In this document: one piece after another, positions 1-6,973 of the stretch
Layout: each line of letters begins with the position of its first letter
Numbering within the stretch: position 1 is the first letter of the stretch
Source: Allopontixanthobacter sp034376665
Lineage (GTDB): Bacteria > Pseudomonadota > Alphaproteobacteria > Sphingomonadales > Sphingomonadaceae
Length of the DNA stretch: 22,763 nucleotides
Assembly: GCF_034376665.1 (NCBI RefSeq)
Contig: NZ_JAXMJI010000107.1
Span: forward strand, 1-22,763
Reading direction: 5' to 3'
Made by a program: the position numbers and the translations under genes
The notes under the pieces: generated by a model
What the model saw: only the letters and a program-made list of their open reading frames with translations
Databases searched by the model: none
Told to the model about the DNA's origin: nothing

Positions 1-43
1 CGCTGCGGCCGGTAAAATCGAGTGGGTTGGTCGGTGTCGTCAT
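1..43 (-). CDS. 5' end of a leftward gene, possibly an SDR-family oxidoreductase (partial)
   Basis: An ATG on the minus strand at 43-41 opens a frame that stays open to the window edge and gives 14 residues, MTTPTNPLDFTGRS. A good Shine-Dalgarno, GGAGAAG, lies about 9 bases upstream on that strand (near 53-59), which supports a true start. The phrase LDFTGR just before the edge resembles the N-terminus of short-chain dehydrogenases, where such a segment precedes the first beta strand of the Rossmann fold. That family call is inference from very few residues. The gene would follow the response regulator at 138-1556 in the same direction, about 95 bp downstream. Confidence 0.45.
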   Translation of the reverse strand, partial: MTTPTNPLDFTGRS

Positions 44-137
44 GGGCGTTCTTCTCCGGTGGAATCCGGCGCTCCCTAACGCAAGGCAACCTTAAAGCGA
101 ATAGGCGACGTCCTGCCGCCGCTGTTGGCGGTGCGGA

Positions 138-1556
138 TCAGGCCGCGTCACCGATGCCGAGGTCGCCCAGCTTGCGGTACAAGGTCGATCGCCCGATCCC
201 GAGGCGGCGCGCAACTTCGGTCATGCGGCCGCGATAATGCCCGATCGCAAGCCGGATAACATCAGCCTCGATTTCTTCCAGCGGACGCAGATTGCCGTCC
301 GCCGTATACAGCATCACACCAACCCCTTCGTGCAAGGGATCAATCGGGTTGTCGCATTCGCCCAGCAGTTCGGATAATTGCGGAAAACTATCTACCGTCA
401 GCGTCTCGTTGTCGCAGAACACCGCGGCGCGGAACAGGACCGCCTGCAACTGGCGCACATTGCCGGGCCAGTCATAAGCGGCGAGCAGGCTGAGCGCGCC
501 ATCGCTGATCGATAAGGGGCGCAGCCCCGGCTGTTCGCCGATGCGGGCGAGGAAATGGCGCGTAAGTGCTGAAATGTCGCCCTGGCGGTCGCGCAAGGGC
601 GGAAGCACGATCCGGGTGTTGGACACCGCCTTGTACAGACCGCTATCGAAATGTCCGGCGTCGACCAGATCCGAAAGCGGCAGATTGCTTGCCGCCAGCA
701 GGCGAACATCCACCCGGAAACCATGTTTGGCACCGACCGGGCGCACGATGCCGCTGGTCAATGCTTCGGCGAGAACTTCCTGCAAGGGAGGTGCCAGCCG
801 GTCGATCTCGTCAAGCACGAGCGTGCCGCCGTCGCAATGCTGGAGGGCACCGATTTGCCGATCGAACGCACCAGGAAACGCGTTCTGTTCATGCCCGAAC
901 AGCACCGATTCGATTGAATTGGCCGGAATTCCGCCGACATTTATGATCCTTAACGGCAATTTCGACCGCGTGCTGGCGGAATGCATGGCCCGTACCAGCA
1001 TTTCCTTGCCGGTCCCGGTTTCGCCTTCGATCAGCACCGATCCGTGCCCGCGCGCCGCCTTCGCGGCGTTGGCGAGTGCGGCGCGGAACGATTGCGAGGT
1101 GCCGATCATGGCATCGAAATCCAGCATCGCGGGAAATTTTTCGGTCAGCGGCTGGAGTTCGTTCTTGGGCGCTTCCACCTTGGTGGCGCTGCGCAGGGCG
1201 GTCATCAGCCGGTCGGGCGCAACCGGCTTTACCAGATAATCGGTTGCCCCGGCGCGCATGGCTTCCACTGCCAGCAACGGAGATGCGCTGGTGGTCAGCA
1301 TCAGGATCGGCATTGCCGGACGCCGGGCCTTCAACTCCTCGATAAGGCCGCAGGCGTCGTCGCCGGGCACCCATTGGTCGAGGATAATGGCGGACAATTG
1401 CATACCCTGCCGGGTGCCGAGCGTCGCAATGGCGGTTTCGGCGTCGCCCACCACCAGCACGCGCCAACCCTCTCGCGCGGCAAGCGCCGTGATAAGCCGG
1501 CTCTGGGCCGGTTCATCATCAATCAGCATCAGCAAGCGCGTTGAATCGTCAGCCAT
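138..1556 (-). CDS. NtrC-type response regulator (receiver, AAA+, Fis-type HTH) with degenerate GAFTGA loop
   Basis: This 472-residue protein has three domains. The receiver (about 7-125) keeps the acidic pair D13/D14, phosphoacceptor D60, T88 and K110 in LVKP. The AAA+ domain (about 148-390) has Walker A GETGTGKE at 178-185 and Walker B LVLDEI at 246-251. A Fis-type helix-turn-helix at the C-terminus contains EVARRLGIGRSTLYRKL. By family it would be a two-component transcription factor acting on DNA in the cytoplasm. The sigma-54 contact motif, normally GAFTGA, reads NAFPGA at 225-230, so sigma-54 activation is doubtful. The start MADDSTRL was chosen because it sits just before the first receiver strand; a start 32 codons upstream would add an atypical tail. 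No partner histidine kinase lies in the window. It is transcribed divergently from the subunit IV/pnt operon. Confidence 0.88.
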   Translation of the reverse strand: MADDSTRLLMLIDDEPAQSRLITALAAREGWRVLVVGDAETAIATLGTRQGMQLSAIILDQWVPGDDACGLIEELKARRPAMPILMLTTSASPLLAVEAMRAGATDYLVKPVAPDRLMTALRSATKVEAPKNELQPLTEKFPAMLDFDAMIGTSQSFRAALANAAKAARGHGSVLIEGETGTGKEMLVRAMHSASTRSKLPLRIINVGGIPANSIESVLFGHEQNAFPGAFDRQIGALQHCDGGTLVLDEIDRLAPPLQEVLAEALTSGIVRPVGAKHGFRVDVRLLAASNLPLSDLVDAGHFDSGLYKAVSNTRIVLPPLRDRQGDISALTRHFLARIGEQPGLRPLSISDGALSLLAAYDWPGNVRQLQAVLFRAAVFCDNETLTVDSFPQLSELLGECDNPIDPLHEGVGVMLYTADGNLRPLEEIEADVIRLAIGHYRGRMTEVARRLGIGRSTLYRKLGDLGIGDAA

Positions 1557-1702
1557 AGAATCCCAAGACCGTCCCGTTGCGGTACAGACCCATGAATTAG
1601 CGTGATCGGGTAAAGGTCCGATTAAGGACATTGCGGCTGCCGCTAATTTCATGGGGAGATTGCTGCCGATCTCTCACCCACAGGGTCGATGCCGCGCGAG
1701 GG

Positions 1703-1731
1703 TTGATGCCAGCCGTGGCGCAGGATAGATG
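1703..1731 (+). promoter_or_regulatory. candidate promoter of the subunit IV-pnt operon
   Basis: TTGATG at 1703-1708 and TAGATG at 1726-1731 are separated by 17 bp and lie 35 bp before the ATG at 1767. The -35-like box is fair and the -10-like box is weak. It lies in the 210-bp divergent region between the response regulator and the operon. This is inference from hexamer resemblance only. Confidence 0.22.
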
Positions 1732-1766
1732 GACCGGGAGAAACACTTTCCACACGGGGATTCGAG

Positions 1767-1892
1767 ATGGCTTCGTTAAACGACAACAAATCTGCCGAAA
1801 AAACCTACGGCAAATTTGTCGGCGCGCTTAAGTGGGCGGTGCCGCTGGTTGCGATGATTACCTTGCTCATTGTTATTCTGATCGCGTCTTGA
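1767..1892 (+). CDS. aa3-type cytochrome c oxidase subunit IV-like small membrane protein
   Basis: This is a 41-residue protein beginning MASLNDNKSAEKTYGKFVGA. It has a polar N-terminal half and one C-terminal transmembrane helix (WAVPLVAMITLLIVILIAS). Size and layout match the bacterial aa3-type cytochrome c oxidase subunit IV family (about 40-50 residues, a soluble stub plus one helix). A GGGGA lies about 8 bases upstream of the ATG. Its stop overlaps the TTG start of pntAA by the four bases TTGA, so the two are probably translationally coupled. No other oxidase genes are nearby. Its link to the oxidase is by family resemblance; the context points equally to the transhydrogenase. Confidence 0.8.
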   Translation: MASLNDNKSAEKTYGKFVGALKWAVPLVAMITLLIVILIAS

Positions 1893-3034
1893 GCGCGCAG
1901 AACTTGCGCATCGCGGTTCTGAAGGAGCGCGCCCACGGCGAAACCCGCGTTGCGATCATTCCCGAAACGGTGAAGAAATTCACTGCTCTCGGCGCCGCGG
2001 TAGCTGTTGAAACAGGCGCGGGACTGAGCGCTTCGGTTTCCGATCAGGCCTATGCGGAGGCGGGCGCTGAGCTGACCACTGCGGCGGAGGCGGTTGCGGG
2101 TGCCGACATCGTGCTGGCAGTGCAGGCTCCCGATGTCGCATTGCTGCACGGCGCGAAGCCCGGTGCGTGGGTTGCGGCAGCGTTCGACCCTTTCGGACAG
2201 CCCGGCCGCGTCGATGCCTACGCCAAGGGCGGGCTTGAAGCTCTGGCAATGGAATTCATGCCTCGCATCACCCGGGCGCAGAGCATGGATATCCTTTCCA
2301 GTCAGTCCAATCTGGCCGGATACAAGGCGGTTCTGGCCGCAGCGGACCAATATGGCCGCGCTTTCCCGATGATGATGACCGCAGCGGGCACGATTACCGC
2401 TGCGCGCGCTTTCATCATGGGCGTCGGTGTTGCCGGATTGCAGGCGATCGCCACCGCGCGGCGGCTTGGCGCGCAGGTCTCGGCAACGGACGTCCGCTCG
2501 GCCACGAAGGAACAAATCCAGTCATTGGGCGCGAAGCCGATCTTCGTCGAGAATGTCGCGGGCATCGAGGGCGAAGGCAGCGGCGGCTATGCCACCGAAA
2601 TGTCGGAAGAATACCGACGCGCACAGGCCGAACTGGTGTCTAGCCACATTGCCAAGCAGGATATCGTGATCACGACAGCGCTGATCCCTGGACGCGCCGC
2701 ACCGCGCCTGATCTCGGACGCGCAGATTGCCACTATGAAACCCGGCAGCGTAATCTTCGATCTCGCCGTGGCGCAAGGGGGCAATGTCGAAGGCAGCGTT
2801 CCCGATCAGGTCGTGGTGAAGCACGGCGTCAGGATCATGGGTTTCTCCAACACGCCCGCGCATCTTCCCGCTGACGCGTCTGCACTTTTCTCGCGCAATC
2901 TGTTCAATTTCCTGAGCGCTTTCTGGGACGCGGAAGCGCAGCGGCCGGTGCTGGACGAGGAAATCGGGGGCGCCGTGCGGCTGACGCAGGGCGGCAAAGT
3001 GGTCAATGAGCGGTTGCTCGGCTCAGGAGAGTAA
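1889..3034 (+). CDS. pntAA: NAD(P) transhydrogenase subunit alpha part 1 (NAD(H)-binding domain I)
   Basis: This 381-residue protein is domain I of the proton-translocating transhydrogenase, which passes hydride between NADH and NADP+ using the proton gradient. It is soluble and binds NAD(H) on the cytoplasmic side. It shows the alanine dehydrogenase/PNT fold: VLKERAHGETRVAIIPETV near the N-terminus, then MPRITRAQSMDILSSQSNLA, then a Rossmann glycine motif GVGVAG at 178-183. Length fits the split alpha-1 subunit of alphaproteobacteria. TTG at 1889 was chosen because the homologous region begins right after it and it overlaps the upstream stop; a GTG at 1832 would run through the preceding gene in another frame. 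The next gene begins after 2 bp. Confidence 0.92.
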   Translation: MSAQNLRIAVLKERAHGETRVAIIPETVKKFTALGAAVAVETGAGLSASVSDQAYAEAGAELTTAAEAVAGADIVLAVQAPDVALLHGAKPGAWVAAAFDPFGQPGRVDAYAKGGLEALAMEFMPRITRAQSMDILSSQSNLAGYKAVLAAADQYGRAFPMMMTAAGTITAARAFIMGVGVAGLQAIATARRLGAQVSATDVRSATKEQIQSLGAKPIFVENVAGIEGEGSGGYATEMSEEYRRAQAELVSSHIAKQDIVITTALIPGRAAPRLISDAQIATMKPGSVIFDLAVAQGGNVEGSVPDQVVVKHGVRIMGFSNTPAHLPADASALFSRNLFNFLSAFWDAEAQRPVLDEEIGGAVRLTQGGKVVNERLLGSGE

Positions 3035-3036
3035 CC

Positions 3037-3321
3037 TTGGACTTCATTTCAATTCTTTCGATTTTCGTGATGGCCTGCTTCGTCGGTTATTACGTGGTGT
3101 GGTCGGTTACGCCGGCGCTGCATACGCCGCTGATGGCGGTCACAAACGCGATTTCAAGTGTGATTATCGTCGGCGCGCTGGTTGCGGCGGCGGGCGCGGG
3201 TAACCCGATCGCCAAGTGGCTGGGCCTGGCGGGCGTGGTGCTCGCGAGCGTGAATATCTTCGGCGGGTTTGCGGTCACGGCTAGAATGCTGGCGATGTAT
3301 AAGAAGAAGGAGCGCAAATGA
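3037..3321 (+). CDS. pntAB: NAD(P) transhydrogenase subunit alpha part 2 (membrane domain)
   Basis: This 94-residue protein has three predicted membrane helices (about 4-22, 36-52, 58-84) and a basic tail MYKKKERK. It is the separate alpha-2 subunit, forming the first part of the proton channel (domain II) with PntB. PVAVTN-like positions appear as PLMAVTNAISSVIIVGAL, a hallmark of this subunit. It starts with TTG, supported by AGGAGA at 3025-3030 directly upstream. Its stop overlaps the pntB ATG as ATGA at 3318-3321. Confidence 0.92.
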   Translation: MDFISILSIFVMACFVGYYVVWSVTPALHTPLMAVTNAISSVIIVGALVAAAGAGNPIAKWLGLAGVVLASVNIFGGFAVTARMLAMYKKKERK

Positions 3322-4874
3322 TGTCCTTCTCCTTCAACGTCACCCCGGTGAAAGCCGGGGTCGCTATCCGCAAGCTCCGCATTCGATTGAAAGCGATCCC
3401 AGCCTTCGCTGGGATGACGGTTCTGGTTGGGGTTCCGGCCAATGCTTCCGAAGGATCAGCAGCAGTCCCTGCCTGGGTGCCGCTCGCCTATCTCGTGGCC
3501 GGCATATTCTTCATCCTCGCCTTGCGCGGGCTTTCCAGCCCCTCCACCAGCCGGACCGGCAACCGCTTCGGCATGGCGGGGATGCTGATCGCGGTCGTCA
3601 CCACGTTGGTCACGCATGACATCGCCAGCCTGCCGGAGATCCTCGGCGCAATTGCCGTCGGCGGCGGGATCGGCTGGGTGATCGCCCGCCGGATCGAAAT
3701 GACCGCGATGCCGCAGCTTGTGGCAGCGTTTCACAGCCTCGTCGGTCTGGCCGCGGTATTGGTGGCGCTGGCTGCCTTCATGAACCCGAGCGCTTTTGGA
3801 ATTGCCGATGCTGCAGGGCAGATCCTGACGGTCAGCCGCATCGAGATGGCGCTTGGCGCTGCCATTGGTGCGATCACCTTCTCCGGATCGGTCATCGCGT
3901 TTGCCAAATTGAACGGCAATATGTCCGGTTCGCCGATCATGCTGCCGGGCAGGCACATCATCAACCTCGGAACGCTGATCGCCATCATCGTGCTCACCGG
4001 TCTCTATGCCGTCAGCCCCTTGGGCGGCGCGGGTGAGGGATGGATGTTCTGGGCCATTCTGGCAGCGGCGTTCATCATTGGCTTCCTGCTGATCATTCCC
4101 ATCGGCGGGGCGGACATGCCGGTCGTGGTGTCGATGCTGAACAGCTATTCCGGCTGGGCGGCGGCGGCGATGGGGTTCACGCTGGGCAACACCGCGATGA
4201 TCATCACCGGCGCGCTGGTGGGCAGTTCGGGCGCGATCCTCAGCTACATCATGTGCAAGGCGATGAACCGCAGCTTCATCTCGGTGATCGCCGGCGGCTT
4301 CGGCGCGGAGGCGAGTTCCGGCGGAGACGGCGCGAAGACCGATCGGCCGTGGAAGCGCGGCAGCGCGGAAGATGCCGCCTTCCTGCTGCAGGAAGCGGAA
4401 AACGTCATCATCATTCCGGGATACGGCATGGCCGTTGCGCAGGCGCAGCACGCCTTGCGCGAAATGGGCGATGTGCTGAAGGACAAGGGCGTCAACGTCC
4501 GCTACGCCATCCACCCCGTCGCGGGCCGGATGCCGGGCCACATGAACGTACTGCTAGCGGAATCCAACGTGCCCTACGACGAAGTGTTCGAGCTGGAGGA
4601 CATCAACAGCGAATTCGCCCAGGCCGATGTCGCCTTCATCATCGGGGCAAACGATGTGGTCAATCCGGCCGCCAAGACCGACAAATCGAGCCCGATCTAC
4701 GGAATGCCGGTGTTCGATGTCGAAAAGGCCAAGACCGTTATGTTCATCAAGCGCAGCATGGGCGGGGTGGGCTATGCCGGGGTCGACAACGATGTGTTCT
4801 ATATGGACCAGACCATGATGCTGCTGGCCGACGCGAAGAAGATGGTCGAAGAGATCATCAAGCACCTCGACTGA
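3318..4874 (+). CDS. pntB: NAD(P) transhydrogenase subunit beta, with a REP-pair repeat inserted near its N-terminus
   Basis: This 518-residue protein combines the remaining membrane helices of the proton channel with the C-terminal NADP(H)-binding domain III. Recognisable segments are PAWVPLAYLVAGIFFILAL (first family helix), GGADMPVVVSMLNSYSGWAAA, and domain III with VIIIPGYGMAVAQAQ, HPVAGRMPGHMNVLL, GANDVVNPAA and RSMGGVGYAG. It is about 40-50 residues longer than usual at the N-terminus. Residues about 8-33 are encoded by an inserted palindromic repeat (3339-3418), giving the tell-tale phrases TPVKAG and IPAFAGMT. M33 (ATG at 3414, inside the repeat) is in frame and could serve as an alternative start that skips most of the inserted segment. 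The upstream ATGA overlap with pntAB supports the first start. The core protein looks intact. Confidence 0.93.
   Translation: MMSFSFNVTPVKAGVAIRKLRIRLKAIPAFAGMTVLVGVPANASEGSAAVPAWVPLAYLVAGIFFILALRGLSSPSTSRTGNRFGMAGMLIAVVTTLVTHDIASLPEILGAIAVGGGIGWVIARRIEMTAMPQLVAAFHSLVGLAAVLVALAAFMNPSAFGIADAAGQILTVSRIEMALGAAIGAITFSGSVIAFAKLNGNMSGSPIMLPGRHIINLGTLIAIIVLTGLYAVSPLGGAGEGWMFWAILAAAFIIGFLLIIPIGGADMPVVVSMLNSYSGWAAAAMGFTLGNTAMIITGALVGSSGAILSYIMCKAMNRSFISVIAGGFGAEASSGGDGAKTDRPWKRGSAEDAAFLLQEAENVIIIPGYGMAVAQAQHALREMGDVLKDKGVNVRYAIHPVAGRMPGHMNVLLAESNVPYDEVFELEDINSEFAQADVAFIIGANDVVNPAAKTDKSSPIYGMPVFDVEKAKTVMFIKRSMGGVGYAGVDNDVFYMDQTMMLLADAKKMVEEIIKHLD
3339..3418. repeat. REP-pair (REPIN/BIME-like) palindromic element inside pntB
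   Basis: Two 26-bp arms, 3339-3364 and 3393-3418, are imperfect inverted copies of each other (20 of 26 positions agree; all six differences are transitions) separated by 28 bp. Each arm is itself a hairpin: ACCCCGG/CCGGGGT around TGAAAG, and ATCCCAGC/GCTGGGAT around CTTC. The right arm, read in reverse, is GTCATCCCAGCGAAGGCTGG, the form widely dispersed between genes in many sphingomonads. Here it lies wholly within coding sequence and keeps the frame open. No other copy was seen in the window. Confidence 0.85.
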
Positions 4875-4878
4875 TCCG

Positions 4879-5217
4879 ATGCGCAAACTGCTCCTGTTTC
4901 TGGCGCTGTCAGCGGGCGTGGTGGCGCTCGGCATCAGCAGCGGCGCGGTCGATGCAGCGGTGGAATGGCGCGTCAAATCGGGATTGATGGACGCCGGTAT
5001 CGGCGAAAAGCGCGCAACCTGCATGGCGGCGCGCATGACCGACCGGCTGAGCATCCTGCAATTGCGCAAACTGCAGAATATGGAAGCGCATGACGGCGAG
5101 GCCGCAGAGCCGACCGGACTGGGCGATTATATCAAGCGCGTGCGCCGGATCGGCGACGCGGAAGTTGTCGCGGTAACGGCAAGCTCCGCAGGGCTTTGTG
5201 CAATCGGTATCGGATAG
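4879..5217 (+). CDS. hypothetical exported or membrane-anchored protein downstream of pntB
   Basis: This 112-residue protein was not recognised as a named family. The N-terminus (MRKLLLFLALSAGVVALGIS, then SSGAVDAAVEW) looks like a signal peptide or a single anchor helix. The remainder is helical and charged, with two cysteines, in RATCMAARM and SAGLCAIGIG, that could pair in the periplasm. The ATG lies 4 bp after the pntB stop, so it is almost certainly part of the pnt operon. It faces the DUF2147 gene convergently with only 7 bp between the stops. Confidence 0.8.
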   Translation: MRKLLLFLALSAGVVALGISSGAVDAAVEWRVKSGLMDAGIGEKRATCMAARMTDRLSILQLRKLQNMEAHDGEAAEPTGLGDYIKRVRRIGDAEVVAVTASSAGLCAIGIG

Positions 5218-5224
5218 GCCGCAC

Positions 5225-5641
5225 TTACAGCCTGGTAAAAGTCACCGTTCGGCAGAACACCGAAACGCAGCCTTTTACCTTCAGCTTTGTTCCTTCACGC
5301 GCCAGGTCTGCATTGAAATAGCGGCCCTCCTCGGGACTGTAGCCCTTGCCCTCGAATGCGTCGCCGTCGGGCGTCAGGTTCCAGAAAATCCGCTTTCCGA
5401 GAAGCATCTCGCCGCGCTTGGTCTTGTCGGGGTTCTTTGTATCGCGAATACCGCCATCCGGTTCCTTGACCAGGAAGCGGTCGATCTTGCCGCAGATTGC
5501 AGTGCCGCACTCGTAGAAGGTAATTACCGATTTCGCATCATCGGTTTTCCATTTGCCCAGGATCGAAGCCGGGGCCGCAAGTGCGGGAGAGGCGGTCAGT
5601 GACGCAGCAAGCGCCAGCGGTAATATGGAGGCAATTCGCAT
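5225..5641 (-). CDS. DUF2147 domain exported protein
   Basis: This 138-residue protein has a clear signal peptide (MRIASILPLALAASLTASPALA) followed by ILGKWKTDDAKSVITFYECG, CGKIDRFL, LGKRIFWNLTPDGDAFEGKGY and a C-terminal GCVSVFCRTVTFTRL. This is the layout of the small periplasmic DUF2147 family, whose members begin with G-x-W and carry a GkIxP-like turn. Their biochemical role is not established. The start MRIAS was preferred over an ATG six codons upstream because AGAGGA sits at proper spacing before it. Four mature cysteines (in YECGTAICGK and CVSVFC) suggest disulfides. It is divergent from the beta-helix gene across 117 bp. Confidence 0.85.
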   Translation of the reverse strand: MRIASILPLALAASLTASPALAAPASILGKWKTDDAKSVITFYECGTAICGKIDRFLVKEPDGGIRDTKNPDKTKRGEMLLGKRIFWNLTPDGDAFEGKGYSPEEGRYFNADLAREGTKLKVKGCVSVFCRTVTFTRL

Positions 5642-5758
5642 CGTCAGTCCTCTTTGCATTTCCTATCCGGGTGCTGCCCGGCGGTGGATCTCGTGCTTTC
5701 ACATCTTGGTTTCGCGGCAATTCTGGCGCATCAGGGGATCAATTGGAGAGGAATTGTC

Positions 5759-6973
5759 ATGATCAAGCTGAACCTTGCCTGTGGAACGGCAGCCATGATG
5801 CTCGCATGTGCGCCGTCCGTTCAAGCAAAAGATGTAATTGTCAGTGCCGGCGAAGGTGCGCAGACCCGGTTGCAGGAAGCCTTGATCATGGCGCAGCCGG
5901 GCGACACCGTGGTGCTGGAGGCCGGGACATTCGCCCTGTCCGATGGCCTGTCGCTTGATGTCGACGGCGTCACCGTCCGCGGTGCCGGGATGGACGGCAC
6001 AGTGCTTGATTTTACCGGACAGCTGGACGCGGGGGAAGGGCTTCTGGTCACTTCCGACGGCGTGACACTGCGCGATTTCGCGCTCGAAAATCCCAAGGGG
6101 GACGGGATCAAATCCAAGGGCGCGGATGATATTGTCTACCACCGGGTCCGTGTCACCTGGACCGGCGGGCCGCTCGCCACCAACGGGGCTTACGGCATTT
6201 ATCCGGTCGAAAGTACCAACGTGTTGATCGACGGCGTGAAGGTTTCGGGTGCGTCCGACGCGGGCATCTATGTCGGGCAGAGCCGCAGGATCACCGTCCG
6301 CAATTCGATCGCCGAAGCCAACGTCGCCGGGATCGAGATCGAGAACAGCCGCGACGCGCTGGTCGAAAACAACATTGCGACCCGCAACACCGGCGGCATT
6401 CTGGTGTTCGACCTGCCCAATCTGCCGGTGATGGGCGGGGGCAATGTCATCCTGCGGCGGAATCTGGTGGTGGACAACGACACCGCCAATTTCGCGCCGC
6501 CCGGCAATATCGTCGCCAGTGTCCGCCGCGGGACGGGGATCCTGGTGATGGCGAATGACGGGGTGCTGATCGAAGACAATGTCCTCAGCAACAACCCGAC
6601 CGCCCATGTCATGGTGATCGCCTATACACAGCCATATCAGGACGAGCGGTACAATCCCTTTGCCCGCAATGTGGTGGTCGGCGAAAACGCCTTCGGACGC
6701 GGCGGTGACGACCCGCAACTGGACGGCGCCGAGATGCTGGTTTCGGCCTTTGGCGGCGCTCTCCCGCCCGTGATGTGGGACGGTGTGACCGAGGGCGAGA
6801 CCGGTCTGACGGTCAGCGAGGGCGTAACCGGCTGGTCGCTCAATCTGGCGACGCCGGGGCAGGACCCCGCAACCGGGCAGCCGGCACCGCTCGATGTTCC
6901 CCGGCCAAGCTACAGCTTCGATGCTTCGTCGGTCGGTGCGCCCGCCGAGATGGAGGCCCGCCTTACGTCATGA
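5759..6973 (+). CDS. secreted parallel beta-helix repeat protein (TIGR03805-like)
   Basis: This 404-residue protein has a signal peptide (MIKLNLACGTAAMMLACAPSVQA, then KD) and a right-handed parallel beta-helix. Evidence for the helix is the run of turns such as GDTVVLEAGTFAL, DGVTVRGAG, DGVTLRDFALENP, NVLIDGVKVSG, RITVRNSIAEAN and ALVENNIATRNTGGILVF. The next gene is a diheme cytochrome of the HNE_0200/SO2930 type, overlapping by ATGA. That pairing is characteristic of the TIGR03805/TIGR03806 families, whose joint function was described as unknown. The start is set by GGAGAGG about 8 bases upstream and by the signal peptide. The fold is often carbohydrate-binding or lyase-like, but no catalytic assignment is possible here. 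Confidence 0.87.
   Translation: MIKLNLACGTAAMMLACAPSVQAKDVIVSAGEGAQTRLQEALIMAQPGDTVVLEAGTFALSDGLSLDVDGVTVRGAGMDGTVLDFTGQLDAGEGLLVTSDGVTLRDFALENPKGDGIKSKGADDIVYHRVRVTWTGGPLATNGAYGIYPVESTNVLIDGVKVSGASDAGIYVGQSRRITVRNSIAEANVAGIEIENSRDALVENNIATRNTGGILVFDLPNLPVMGGGNVILRRNLVVDNDTANFAPPGNIVASVRRGTGILVMANDGVLIEDNVLSNNPTAHVMVIAYTQPYQDERYNPFARNVVVGENAFGRGGDDPQLDGAEMLVSAFGGALPPVMWDGVTEGETGLTVSEGVTGWSLNLATPGQDPATGQPAPLDVPRPSYSFDASSVGAPAEMEARLTS

Noticed and set aside
111..135. CCGCC/GGCGG stem as terminator of the response regulator
   Set aside because: Only 5 bp of stem, no T tract, and such pairings are frequent at this GC content.
1557..1652. N-terminal extension of the response regulator (32 extra codons)
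   Set aside because: The receiver fold starts right after MADDSTRL; the extra residues lie in the divergent promoter region and do not resemble a domain.
3456..4541. A 361-codon antisense frame over pntB
   Set aside because: Same reason: His/Asp/Arg-rich shadow of a well-identified gene.
5699..6718. A 339-codon antisense frame over the beta-helix gene
   Set aside because: Shadow of a gene with signal peptide, SD and fold evidence on the plus strand.
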